This document shows positions 8,172-16,554 of a DNA stretch of 32,059 nucleotides, one piece after another. Each line of letters begins with the position of its first letter. Position 1 is the stretch's first letter. The notes under the pieces are model-generated. The model worked only from the letters and a program-made list of their open reading frames with translations. It had not been told where the DNA came from and did no database searches. The stretch is taken from contig NZ_KB893568.1 in assembly GCF_000374085.1 (NCBI RefSeq), positions 1 to 32,059 on the forward strand, in the 5' to 3' direction. The stretch is from Spirosoma spitsbergense DSM 19989. Its GTDB lineage: Bacteria; Bacteroidota; Bacteroidia; Cytophagales; Spirosomataceae. Both the position numbers and the translations under genes were made by a program.

Positions 8172-8195
8172 AACCTGGAACACTCCAGGGTTTTT
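8169..8195 (-). terminator. Terminator downstream of the membrane M28 peptidase
   Basis: On the minus strand AAAAACCCTGG, a 6-nt loop and CCAGGTTTTT form a stem with one bulge ending in five T. It would stop transcripts running from the 8500-10905 gene. The mirror form also has T5 on the plus strand. Confidence 0.65.
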
Positions 8196-8499
8196 GAGCA
8201 TTAGCCTGGTTCAATCACCTCAGAAAGCGTAGCCCGGATAAACACCCGTTCGCAAGTCCAGTACTAATAGTCCTGGCCAGAGATAGAAACGGGTGCCAGT
8301 ACATTCGTTTTCAGCACGTTCTGGAGACGCCAGCGATAGGTCGTGTCCTGTACCGAGACCGGAACAAAGGCTAAAGAAAAGCAGCAAAAAATGAGTAGCA
8401 AATGGCTAATTGAGTGATACGAAGTGTAGATTGTTGAGAGTATTACCGATGATTTATTTTTCGCCTATTCAGTCATCTCCTGTTTCAAGGCTTCTTCGA
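8196..8499. other. Gene-free stretch with possible decayed reading frame (minus strand)
   Basis: No complete gene is visible. On the minus strand a frame stays open from 8405 to a TGA at 8220-8222 (61 residues, ending LLVLDLRTGVYPGYAF) without an ATG. A second frame over the same DNA reads PVSVQDTTYRWRLQNVLKT and stops at a TAG. The switch from one protein-like frame to the other suggests a frameshifted remnant, but the similarity is only in composition and I cannot name a family. Confidence 0.3.
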
Positions 8500-10905
8500 T
8501 CAGAACTGGTAGGCTTTTCCAATAAAGGTCAGATTACTGCTACGCCCCTGTTCCGGAATGACGTGTGCCGGTCGGGGTATCTTCACCAGTTCGGGCAGCA
8601 AGCCAATGGATTGGTCGTATAGCAACAGGCGAAGTGGGATTCCGGCAGCTAGCTCAACGGTTAGCGTGATTTTCTTCGTGACGGGCAGGCCAAAAAACAG
8701 CAGATCAAACGCCAGGCCGATGGACGTTTGCTGAGCCTCAATAGCAATTGGCTCCCCATTCACCTGAATGCTTTTGACAATACCCGCTGCCTGCGTAAAC
8801 ATCGTCGCGTCCATATTGGCGGCTCCCCGCACAGAGTGCAGGTCAAGGGTCAGTCGTCGAATAGTGTCGGTTGTTACATCGGAAAGAACGTCTGCAACGG
8901 GCGGGGAAGCCGTAATCACAGCCGCCGGATTTTCCAGGTACGTCCCCCGGCTAATTCCCTGGACATCAGGAAAGATTTCGGTCAGTTTGCCGGTGGAAGG
9001 GGCTGGGAAAAACTGCCGGTTCCAATCATCAATCGTTTCCAGACCATACGATGCCCAGAATGCCCGGTTCGTGTCCGTGTTCAGGTAATAGGAAACCTGG
9101 CTATGCAGTGGTTTTTCGGTAGTCGGAGCTTCGTTATAAATGGCCGTAAAGACCAGTACAGCACCGAGCACTAACGACGCGAAGGGCAGGATAGCCGGGC
9201 CAATGGGCTGATTTCTCCACCGCCACCTGACGGCTTTCGCGCTGGTCACAATCAGTACCCACAGGGGCAGCAACAGGGCAAATGCCAGGCCCGACAGCAG
9301 TACCGGCGCCATGGGTAGCTGAAGGTCAAACGTAACAAACAACAGATTAACTATCGGCAATAGAATGAACAGGGTGGGCAGGGCCGCTATTCCTAAAATC
9401 AAAGCGTGAACAGGTCGGCTTTCTACCTGATTTCGCGTTTGCCACAGCACAGCCAGCAGGCCGATCAATGCGCTCAGTAACGGAAACAGCAACAAGTACG
9501 TTGCCGATGGAAGTAGAAACAAACAGGTGAGCACCAGTCCGTAAAGCAGCCCGTAAGCCCCCATAATGAGCGATAAAGGCTGTAACCAGCGCAACACCAG
9601 ATTGGTCAATAACCCCAGCAACCCCACCGCTAGCAGCGTGAAAGCCAGCGCAAACGTCGCCGAGCCGTAACTCCCGTTGAAAACGTGCGTCAGGGGCAGT
9701 TGCTGATGAATAAATACGTTGACGCCCCAGGCAAAAGAAACGACCAGCAGCAGGATAACCAAATACAGCACCAACCCGCCAATTACCTGCCCAACAGTCA
9801 GTTGCTTTTGTCGAAATCCCCAAACGAACACGACTACGAAAGCAACCGTTAACAGGCTTATCCAGAGCCAGTTCAACGCCATTGGATACTGCACCATCCA
9901 GTCGCCGACCAGATTGAAAAATACTTTGTCCGGTGCTTTCACCTGATCGAGCGGACTGTTGCCGAAATGCCGTGTCAGGGCCAGCAGATTATCGCCGTGG
10001 TGCTGCAAACTATTCTGACTGAGGTTTTCGGGCGAATCGGTCAGTTTATGATAGTGGACAAATCCATCCAGAAATGCCGAGTTCAGGCCGGGATAGCCAG
10101 CCTCGCGGAAAATGGTAAAGTCAGTGTCGTTGGGCAGTTTTCGGTACACTTCATACGCGAGCGACGACGCAAACGGATGCGGAGCCGCCTTCGCGAATTG
10201 TTCGACAATCCACCCGTTTTGCGGACTTATTTCGAAGGTCATACTGGGGCCGCTGTTACCCCGTCCCTCCAGATTCAGGACGAAACCCACATCCTTGGCC
10301 CAGGGATGACGTAGAAATGCTTTCGCTCCGAACAACCCGTACTCCTCTCCATCGGTGAAAAGCACGATGACATCATGCTGTAGCGGTGTCCCCTGTTGAA
10401 TAGCTCGTATCGTTTCCAGAATGGCCGCTACGCCCGCGCCATCGTCACCCGCGCCCAATGCGTTTGGCTGCGAGTCGTAATGGGCCATCAGCAGCACCGC
10501 TTTGCCCGGCTGGGTTCCTTTTAGTCGGGCCATCACATTGTAGACATAGCCTGCCCGCAATGCAACACCGAGCATGGCACCTGATGGCGACAGCGAAGCC
10601 GAACTGGTCACGGGGCCGGTCACCGTGGCTTCCTGAACCTGGGGCTGAAGTCCGAGTACCCGCAGGGTATTTACCAGATATGCTCTAACGCGGGCATGGT
10701 CGGGCGTACCGATAGAATGTGGTTGCCGGGCAATTTGCCAGACATACTGCATGGCCCGCCCCGCCGAAAAATCGGTTAGTGGCGCCGTAACGGGCTTAGC
10801 CTGGGGCGCACGAACCAGATAAATGCTCCACCACGACAGGCCGATTAAAGCCAACAGCAACAGGAAAGCGGTGCGAAAATTAGGCGTAGAGAACATGGAT
10901 TTCAC
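8500..10905 (-). CDS. Large membrane-bound M28 family metallopeptidase
   Basis: An 801-residue protein. Residues about 12-30 form an N-terminal membrane segment; an M28 zinc aminopeptidase domain (about 45-330) follows, with metal and catalytic residues in MAHYDSQPNALGAGDDGAG (H142, D154/D155), FTDGEEYGLFGAKAF (E187/E188) and LNLEGRGNSG. Residues about 355-600 contain roughly eight to nine hydrophobic helices, and the C-terminal 200 residues are soluble. This plan resembles the ER aminopeptidase FXNA/ERMP1 group and its bacterial relatives. It probably trims peptides at the periplasmic face. ATG 10896 (MFSTPNF) is an alternative start. The gene stands alone, with a terminator 300 bp downstream. 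Confidence 0.88.
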   Translation of the reverse strand: MKSMFSTPNFRTAFLLLLALIGLSWWSIYLVRAPQAKPVTAPLTDFSAGRAMQYVWQIARQPHSIGTPDHARVRAYLVNTLRVLGLQPQVQEATVTGPVTSSASLSPSGAMLGVALRAGYVYNVMARLKGTQPGKAVLLMAHYDSQPNALGAGDDGAGVAAILETIRAIQQGTPLQHDVIVLFTDGEEYGLFGAKAFLRHPWAKDVGFVLNLEGRGNSGPSMTFEISPQNGWIVEQFAKAAPHPFASSLAYEVYRKLPNDTDFTIFREAGYPGLNSAFLDGFVHYHKLTDSPENLSQNSLQHHGDNLLALTRHFGNSPLDQVKAPDKVFFNLVGDWMVQYPMALNWLWISLLTVAFVVVFVWGFRQKQLTVGQVIGGLVLYLVILLLVVSFAWGVNVFIHQQLPLTHVFNGSYGSATFALAFTLLAVGLLGLLTNLVLRWLQPLSLIMGAYGLLYGLVLTCLFLLPSATYLLLFPLLSALIGLLAVLWQTRNQVESRPVHALILGIAALPTLFILLPIVNLLFVTFDLQLPMAPVLLSGLAFALLLPLWVLIVTSAKAVRWRWRNQPIGPAILPFASLVLGAVLVFTAIYNEAPTTEKPLHSQVSYYLNTDTNRAFWASYGLETIDDWNRQFFPAPSTGKLTEIFPDVQGISRGTYLENPAAVITASPPVADVLSDVTTDTIRRLTLDLHSVRGAANMDATMFTQAAGIVKSIQVNGEPIAIEAQQTSIGLAFDLLFFGLPVTKKITLTVELAAGIPLRLLLYDQSIGLLPELVKIPRPAHVIPEQGRSSNLTFIGKAYQF

Positions 10906-11241
10906 CGAATCTGATTAGGAGGTCACGATTTGTAGAAAGATAAAACTAAACTACCATCGGCTAAAAGACCGATGGGTTTGATTTCGGCTGAAGCCGACTA
11001 AAGAAACAAAAACAAAACGAGTAGTGATTTTTCGGCTGCTCCAAAGAGTAAAACTGAACAGGGCCGCCTGAGCGGTCTTCGCCTAAAGGCGAGGAATTTA
11101 CCCCCAGATTGATACATTAAACTGGGTGGGTATTATTTGACGTTTTCGTTCAGGATGGGCTACGCGAATGGGCTGTTCGGGATAGCTCCGTTCATATACT
11201 ACGCCGTAAGCATATTAACGGGCATCCAAAGGCGGAAATGC
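10906..11241. other. Gene-free stretch with hairpin cluster and short open frame
   Basis: The right part (11098-11214, minus strand) holds a 38-codon open frame without a start codon, reading VVYERSYPEQPIRVAHPER in part and ending in TAA; it may be a gene remnant or chance. The left part contains the hairpin cluster listed separately. On the minus strand GAAAGATA (10935-10942) reads TATCTTTC, a near match to the -7 element for the M28 peptidase gene, but no -33 box accompanies it. Confidence 0.4.
10954..11092. repeat. Cluster of four REP-like short hairpins
   Basis: Four palindromes lie within 140 bp: CCATCGG/CCGATGG (10954-10960 with 10969-10975), TCGGC/GCCGA with loop TGAA (10984-10997), CCGC/GCGG with loop CTGA (11064-11075) and TCGCC/GGCGA with loop TAAA (11079-11092). 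Three have 4-nt loops of related sequence, as in REP elements or the ends of IS200/IS605-type elements. TTAC follows the last hairpin at 11098-11101. No tyrosine transposase gene is present. Confidence 0.5.
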
Positions 11242-11937
11242 CTAATTAGCCGGTGATGGGTCGCCGGAAATAAACGGCTGAATATCAATCCAGGCTTCCG
11301 ATTTGTCGCGCATGGTGTTCTGAGCATTGAAGGCAAACTTGGTGGTGGTCACATCATTTTCGATGTATAGTTCGTGAGGGCCTATCATCATACCCTCTTT
11401 TTTGCCATACGTCCACGTCATGTCGAACGTGACAACTGCCTTTTCGAGCAGTTTCGCTGGCATCTGAATCCCCGATATCAGGGTTGAGATATTGTCGGAT
11501 TGTAAGCAGGCCATCACCAGGCAGGAGCGAATCTGGTAGCCTTTAGTCACCGGAAAGGAGGGATTATTCCGACGGGTGAAATACGCTTTCGCCGTGTAGG
11601 TAATTGGCCCTGCTTTACCCGACGGGGCCGACTTCTTGGCCTTATCGAAGGGTAAAATCGTTGGTTTAGGCTGACCAATTACGGGTTTAACCGTAGCCAA
11701 CACACTGCCGTCGTTGCCAATGAACTCCAGCCGGTCGAACGAGAACTCACAGGCGAAGGGGCGATCTTTTCCATTCGTCAATTTACAGGGGAGATTAAGC
11801 GTCGGTATTTTTTGTTTGGGGTCGAACTTGATGGTCTGACTGCCGGGCTTGGTCAGCGTGACTGAAACGGGCTTTTGGGCCAGCAGAACCAGGGGCAAAG
11901 CAAGGTTTGCCAGCAAAAGCATTACGAGTGTTTTCAT
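11242..11937 (-). CDS. Secreted protein of unknown function
   Basis: I do not recognise this 231-residue protein. Residues 1-21 look like a Sec signal peptide ending LLAQ, with cleavage likely near residue 20. The mature part is rich in Thr, Lys, Pro and alternating hydrophobic residues, suggesting a beta-sandwich. Two cysteine pairs, in LPCKL/PFACEF and RSCLVMACLQ, could form disulfides in the periplasm. It starts 43 bp after the end of the prolyl oligopeptidase gene on the same strand and may be its operon partner. On the minus strand TACTTTTA (11959-11952) resembles a -7 box and could allow separate transcription. Confidence 0.75.
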   Translation of the reverse strand: MKTLVMLLLANLALPLVLLAQKPVSVTLTKPGSQTIKFDPKQKIPTLNLPCKLTNGKDRPFACEFSFDRLEFIGNDGSVLATVKPVIGQPKPTILPFDKAKKSAPSGKAGPITYTAKAYFTRRNNPSFPVTKGYQIRSCLVMACLQSDNISTLISGIQMPAKLLEKAVVTFDMTWTYGKKEGMMIGPHELYIENDVTTTKFAFNAQNTMRDKSEAWIDIQPFISGDPSPAN

Positions 11938-11980
11938 GGAGGTTTAATGGATAAAAGTAAGTGTGTGAAAGTTGGTTAGT

Positions 11981-14146
11981 CTACTTCGTCACTAATGCTT
12001 TTACGGGCTGGTACGCCGGGTGACCTGCCTGCCAGAGCGCGAAGGCATACATATTGGCGAAGTTGCGGAAGGTTACGGCTTTGTCTTCCGTAAAATGGCC
12101 GTTGTCGTAGTTGACCTGCATCACCACCGGCTTGCCCGACGTGGTCGCGTTTTGCAGGGCAGCGGCAAACTTGCCGGGTTGCCAGACAATAACGCGGGGA
12201 TCGTTCATGCCACCCACGCACATCACAGCCGGGTACTTCGTGCCCTCCCGGACGTGATTAAATGCATCCATTTCGTACAGAGCCATACACTGCAAGGAGT
12301 CTTTCACCGTACCGAATTCCGGCGCGTTCACGGGCCCATTGGGCGATTCTTCCATGCGGAGGGCATTAGAGCAACTTACGTTGCTGATGGCAGCCGCAAA
12401 CAAATCGGGCCGTTCGGTGATAGCCCGGCCAATGAGGATTCCACCCGCCGAAGTGCCTTCACCAATGAGGTGCTGAGCGCTGGTGTAGCCATTTTTAATG
12501 AGGTACTCGCCACTCGATATAAAGTCTTTCCAGGTGTTGGGCTTGGTGGTCTGAAACCCCGCCCGGTACCATTTCTGCCCTTTTTCGGAACCTCCGCGCG
12601 GGTGTGTTTCGGCCAGAATTACACCCTGATTGAGCAGTGCCAGATTCCGCCGACTGAAATAGGGTGTGGCCGAAATGCCGTAGGCACCATAGCCAGTCAT
12701 GAAACAAACCGCGCTGCCATCACGCTTGAGCCCCTTTTTATAGACTACCGAAAGGGGGACCATCACGCCATCATGCCCTGGTATTTCGAGTTCTTCCACC
12801 ACCAGGTCAGCTACGCCGGGGTAGTTGGGCTTCACATCAAACGTGCTGACAGCAAGCTGGCGATTATCGGGGTTGTACTCATAGGCTGTTCCGGGATTAT
12901 TCCAGGAGGTGGTGTAGGCTAGTGCTTCGTTACTCCGGGGAGAATCGTACGGTTCAATACCCACAGTACCGGTGCCGGGTATGGGAACATCGGCCCATTG
13001 GCCGCTGCGTGAATCGTACTGCCGGATTTTTTCGTTGATGCCATCACTCAGCGTTACAAACAGGAAATCTTTGGTCGACACCATACGGGTAATGTTCTGG
13101 TTACTTTCGGGAAGTAGCACGGCAGCCGTAGCGGGGTTCGGATCAGTCGCGTCCGTCACTAGAATCTGTCCATTCGGAGCGTTTTTGATACTCTTCAGAT
13201 ACAGCTTATTGCCCAACTTGACGAATCCCGTCACGCTGTCGGTGGAAGCAGCCAGCCGTTTCCAGGTAATCGTTGGTTTGCCCAAATCAGCCGGATTAGT
13301 CAGCCACCCATCAACCCGGTTATCAACCGATGACAGGACACCATACACCTGTGTATAGTCGTCTGAAAAAAACATAACCGGATAGTGGTCAGGCCGGATA
13401 CCCATGTCGGGATTTTTAGCCCGCGACCAAAGTTCGGGGTCAGCATCCGGGTTGGTGCCGAGTTTGTGCAGTCGCGCTTTCGTGTTGAGGTTTCCCTGGG
13501 GGTCTTTAACATCGAGGGAATTATTGGGCAGATACAGAAAACCGCTGTTATCGGGTAACCAGTCGATACCGCCCCCGAAAACGGCCGTGATGCTTTCGGG
13601 CCGGAAGGTTCTGGTGGCTACGTCCATCGTCCGTATCGTGGACAGTTCAGCGCCACCTTCCTGCAAGCCAATCGCCATTGTCCTACCGTCGGGGCTGGGC
13701 GTAAACGTGCTCATGGCGTACTTTTTGCTTTTTTCGGACCCTAACGGGTCAAAAAGTAATTTCTCCGTTCCCGTTTTCCCTTCCCGGATGTAGAGTTTAC
13801 CCACATTCTCACTGGGCAATGTTTTGCGATAGAAATACGTGTTTCCCCTTTTTTTGATTTCGCCATAGCGGACGGTGAGCAGCTTATCGTAATCGACAAA
13901 GGTTTGAATCAGTTTGTCGCGGCCTGGAATCCGGTTCAGCATGGCGTTGGTGTAGGCGCCCTGGGCTTTGAACCAGTTTTTCACTTCGTCGCTGTTCATA
14001 TTTTCGAGCCAGCGGTAATTATCCACTACCTGTTTGCCGAAATAAGTATCGGTAACGGGACGTTTAGGCGTGGAGGGAAGCGTTTGTGCCGGCAAAGTAT
14101 TTACTGCTGACAGGAAGACAAGTAAGATAAATGATCCAAGTTTCAT
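11981..14146 (-). CDS. Exported prolyl oligopeptidase (S9A family serine peptidase)
   Basis: A 721-residue protein with a Sec signal peptide (KLGSFILLVFLSAVNTLPAQ), so probably periplasmic. The N-terminal half contains the family signature PVTDTYFGKQVVDNYRWLEN and a beta-propeller; the C-terminal hydrolase domain has the nucleophile elbow GEGTSAGGILIG (Ser), the Asp in GGMNDPRV and the His in YDNGHF. Prolyl oligopeptidases cut short peptides after proline. The start at 14146 is preferred over 14173, because the additional nine residues would precede the signal peptide. Length is typical. The unknown secreted protein lies just downstream. Confidence 0.92.
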   Translation of the reverse strand: MKLGSFILLVFLSAVNTLPAQTLPSTPKRPVTDTYFGKQVVDNYRWLENMNSDEVKNWFKAQGAYTNAMLNRIPGRDKLIQTFVDYDKLLTVRYGEIKKRGNTYFYRKTLPSENVGKLYIREGKTGTEKLLFDPLGSEKSKKYAMSTFTPSPDGRTMAIGLQEGGAELSTIRTMDVATRTFRPESITAVFGGGIDWLPDNSGFLYLPNNSLDVKDPQGNLNTKARLHKLGTNPDADPELWSRAKNPDMGIRPDHYPVMFFSDDYTQVYGVLSSVDNRVDGWLTNPADLGKPTITWKRLAASTDSVTGFVKLGNKLYLKSIKNAPNGQILVTDATDPNPATAAVLLPESNQNITRMVSTKDFLFVTLSDGINEKIRQYDSRSGQWADVPIPGTGTVGIEPYDSPRSNEALAYTTSWNNPGTAYEYNPDNRQLAVSTFDVKPNYPGVADLVVEELEIPGHDGVMVPLSVVYKKGLKRDGSAVCFMTGYGAYGISATPYFSRRNLALLNQGVILAETHPRGGSEKGQKWYRAGFQTTKPNTWKDFISSGEYLIKNGYTSAQHLIGEGTSAGGILIGRAITERPDLFAAAISNVSCSNALRMEESPNGPVNAPEFGTVKDSLQCMALYEMDAFNHVREGTKYPAVMCVGGMNDPRVIVWQPGKFAAALQNATTSGKPVVMQVNYDNGHFTEDKAVTFRNFANMYAFALWQAGHPAYQPVKALVTK

Positions 14147-14812
14147 GTAAGTACGATATTTATCAGTAATCATGAGACAAGGTATGTGGTAGATTACTTC
14201 ATAGCGTTTTCTCTTTTAGCAATCGGTCGAAAACTAGATAAGCGGTAAAGAAGTATGGTCGACATTCGGGGAGCATCTATACTTCTGATTGCAACCAGTT
14301 ACGTTTTTGATCACCCGCTGGGTTGGAGATACCTGCGTAGTCGTGTCGATGGACCGTAGCTCATCGAACCGCTGGCCGATGGTTACCGGACAGAAAATCC
14401 GGTTCAGTACCCGCCGTATAAATGGGACTGAGGCTACTGTTGGTACACCAGAAGAGAACTACCTGAAAAGTAACGAAACTCGTTAATCAGCTGAATCTGA
14501 TCACACTAGCCCGTCAGGAATATGATAGCCTGCCAGGAGGCTTCGGTTGAGGGCTGAGTCAGTGCCAGGTTTGAATGAACCGTTACTTTCTGGTATGATC
14601 CGTTGGCGAAACGTCGGCAAAGCGGTCGCTCTGTAGAATTCAGTAGATTGGCACAATCATACTTTCGCTGAAACAGCTTAATGGCAGCTTCAATGCGGGC
14701 AGGGGTGGGTGGCCAAGGTTGGGGAATTGCACGCTATGTACTCCAGCGAGGGTAAAAAAAGCGGGTAATATCGTCTGACCTTTACGGTAGCTAGTCACGA
14801 AAAAACAGATTA
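14147..14812. other. Gene-poor 0.67-kb stretch, probable gene remnants
   Basis: No convincing gene. A 65-codon plus-strand frame at 14289-14486 overlaps another frame with protein-like text (YVFDHPLGWRYLRSRVDGP), which suggests a frameshifted remnant. On the minus strand 14506-14733 is open for 75 codons without a usable start (contains ARIEAAIKLFQRKYDCANLL). Both could be decayed genes; neither can be assigned. A small hairpin (ACCGG/CCGGT) lies near 14386-14404. Confidence 0.4.
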
Positions 14813-15034
14813 TCAGCTACGTTCGCTGACAAACCGGTTGAAAAACCGAATGCCGAAATACGTATAAGCCAGCAATGCAATCAGGCCGACCGTGTTCCTG
14901 AATAAATCTACCATATCGTTTTCGGCTTCACCGGAATAATCCAGAATCCAGTCAAATAACCCGGCAGCGTACGCCATAAGAAAAGTTATCGCACCCAGGG
15001 AGATCGGCAATAGTGTAGTCGATTTGTTATCCAT
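14813..15034 (-). CDS. Small two-helix membrane protein, unknown function
   Basis: A 73-residue protein with two hydrophobic segments (LLPISLGAITFLMAYAAGL, about 8-26, and VGLIALLAYTYFGIRFF, about 49-65) separated by an acidic stretch (GEAENDMVDLF). A positively charged tail suggests a cytoplasmic C-terminus. I do not recognise a family. It begins with ATG and ends with TAG, and it is isolated between decayed DNA and the divergent dtd gene, so real coding status is likely but not certain. Confidence 0.6.
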   Translation of the reverse strand: MDNKSTTLLPISLGAITFLMAYAAGLFDWILDYSGEAENDMVDLFRNTVGLIALLAYTYFGIRFFNRFVSERS

Positions 15035-15241
15035 TTGTCAACTTAGTTCAAGACCTGAATAGTACACACGCATTTGGTTGATGGACATCTTACCCCTGAA
15101 AAGGTTTAACGTAACCTGCTTTTTTAGCGAATATTTCCGAAGCACGGGTAATTTTCCAAAGCAGGATTCCTCCTTCTGGCCGTACAATCAACCGAAAACT
15201 AACCCTGACAATCGGGTTAACGATAAGACTATAGCAAATTC

Positions 15242-15275
15242 TTTGCCCTTCTGACAAAAGTAGTCGGTACTATTG
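15242..15275 (+). promoter_or_regulatory. Probable promoter of dtd
   Basis: TTTG at 15242-15245, a 22-nt spacer and TACTATTG at 15268-15275 (one mismatch to TAnnTTTG) lie 46 nt before the dtd ATG. The spacer is slightly long. On the opposite strand TACTTTTG (15262-15255) fits the -7 consensus and might serve the small membrane protein, but it has no -33 partner. Confidence 0.4.
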
Positions 15276-15320
15276 GGCGGATAGTAACGTTTTTGAGTAA
15301 ACGGTTCGTATAGCCTACCC

Positions 15321-15773
15321 ATGATTGCTATTATTCAGCGCGTTAAACATGCTTCCGTTACGATTGAGGAGCAGGTGAAAGGTCAGATAGGTACAGGTTT
15401 TCTGATTCTGCTTGGCATTACCCATACTGATACCCAGGAAGATAGTACCTGGCTCAGCCGAAAAATTGTCGGGATGCGTATTTTCAATGATTCCGAAGCG
15501 AAAATGAATCTCGATCTGGCTGCTGTCGATGGCGATATTCTGCTTATCAGTCAGTTTACCCTCCATGCCAGCACAAAAAAAGGGAACCGACCTGGATTTA
15601 CCGAAGCGGCTCGCCCCGAAACAGCCATTCCGCTCTATAAAGCCATGATACACCAGTTGGAAATCGATTTAGGAAAGCCAATTCAGACGGGCGAGTTTGG
15701 GGCCGATATGCAGGTTTCGTTAGTAAATGATGGGCCGGTAACGATTTTGATCGACTCAAAAAACCGTATTTAG
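15321..15773 (+). CDS. dtd: D-aminoacyl-tRNA deacylase
   Basis: The 150-residue DTD hydrolyses D-amino acids (and glycine mischarged on tRNA-Ala) from tRNA in the cytoplasm, protecting translation quality. Both active-site signatures are present: SQFTLHA (77-83, catalytic-site region around Thr80) and the Gly-cis-Pro motif NDGPVT (136-141), which excludes L-amino acids. N-terminal MIAIIQRVKHASVTIE is typical. Length is standard. It heads a plus-strand run of five genes with modest gaps (97, 43, 21 and 5 nt). Confidence 0.95.
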   Translation: MIAIIQRVKHASVTIEEQVKGQIGTGFLILLGITHTDTQEDSTWLSRKIVGMRIFNDSEAKMNLDLAAVDGDILLISQFTLHASTKKGNRPGFTEAARPETAIPLYKAMIHQLEIDLGKPIQTGEFGADMQVSLVNDGPVTILIDSKNRI

Positions 15774-15869
15774 TCGTAGCCAATTACCAATTTGTGCCAG
15801 TTATCCGTTAATTTTACTGAAACCAGCCCTTATCTGTCGAAACGACGTTTCATACGGATAAACCGCCGA

Positions 15870-16511
15870 ATGGATTTTTTGCCTGCCAATATAACCACCT
15901 ACGCCGAAGCCCACACCTCGCCCGAGAGTGCGTTGCTTCACCGCCTGAACCGCAACACCCACGCACACATTATGGCTCCCCGCATGCTGTCGGGGCATAT
16001 GCAGGGGCGTTTTCTGGCCATGGTCTCCTGGATGATTCGGCCGCACCGGATTCTTGAAATTGGCACCTATACCGGCTATTCCGCCCTTTGCCTGGCCGAA
16101 GGATTGGCCGAAGAGGGTCGGCTGATAACCATCGATTCTAACGAAGAAATCGAAGCTTTCACCCGTTCCTACTGGGCGCAGTCTCCACTGAACGATAAAA
16201 TTGATTTTCGGCTGGGGCTGGCAACGGATATCATCCCAACGCTTAATGAATCATTTGATCTGGCGTTTATCGATGCCGACAAGCGGAACCTGTCCATTTA
16301 TTTTGATTTAGTGCTGGACAAACTCCGCCCCGGCGGATTCATACTGGCCGATAACGTATTATGGAGTGGTAAGGTAGCAAAACCCATTGGCGCAGGGGAT
16401 GCCGACACCAGGGCCGTTATGGCTTTTAACCAGAAAGTACAGCAGGACCCACGGGTAGAGAATGTGCTTTTGCCCGTACGGGACGGGATAATGATGATGC
16501 GAAAACGATAA
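15870..16511 (+). CDS. Class I SAM-dependent O-methyltransferase
   Basis: A 213-residue catechol-O-methyltransferase-like enzyme. The SAM-binding loop is LEIGTYTGYSALCLAEGL (62-79), the acidic residue that binds the SAM ribose is in TIDSNEE, and the metal-binding motifs are FIDADKRN (133-140) and LADNVLWSGKV (159-169). Such enzymes methylate hydroxyl groups of small aromatic molecules, but the substrate here is unknown. The start at 15870 was chosen because it gives the family's normal N-terminus; a frame from 15792 would add 26 unrelated residues. It is followed by the transglycosylase gene after 43 nt. Confidence 0.88.
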   Translation: MDFLPANITTYAEAHTSPESALLHRLNRNTHAHIMAPRMLSGHMQGRFLAMVSWMIRPHRILEIGTYTGYSALCLAEGLAEEGRLITIDSNEEIEAFTRSYWAQSPLNDKIDFRLGLATDIIPTLNESFDLAFIDADKRNLSIYFDLVLDKLRPGGFILADNVLWSGKVAKPIGAGDADTRAVMAFNQKVQQDPRVENVLLPVRDGIMMMRKR

Positions 16512-16554
16512 GTGCGATTGACCAACATGAACCACCGCCTGGGCGGTATGTTAT

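Noticed and set aside
12020..12922. 300-codon plus-strand frame inside the oligopeptidase region
   Set aside because: It is antisense to the well-supported S9A catalytic domain and shows no family motifs or signal.
16534..16547. Short hairpin ACCGCC/GGCGGT before the transglycosylase gene
   Set aside because: Six-bp stem with minimal loop and no T tract; not strong enough to call a terminator or regulatory element.
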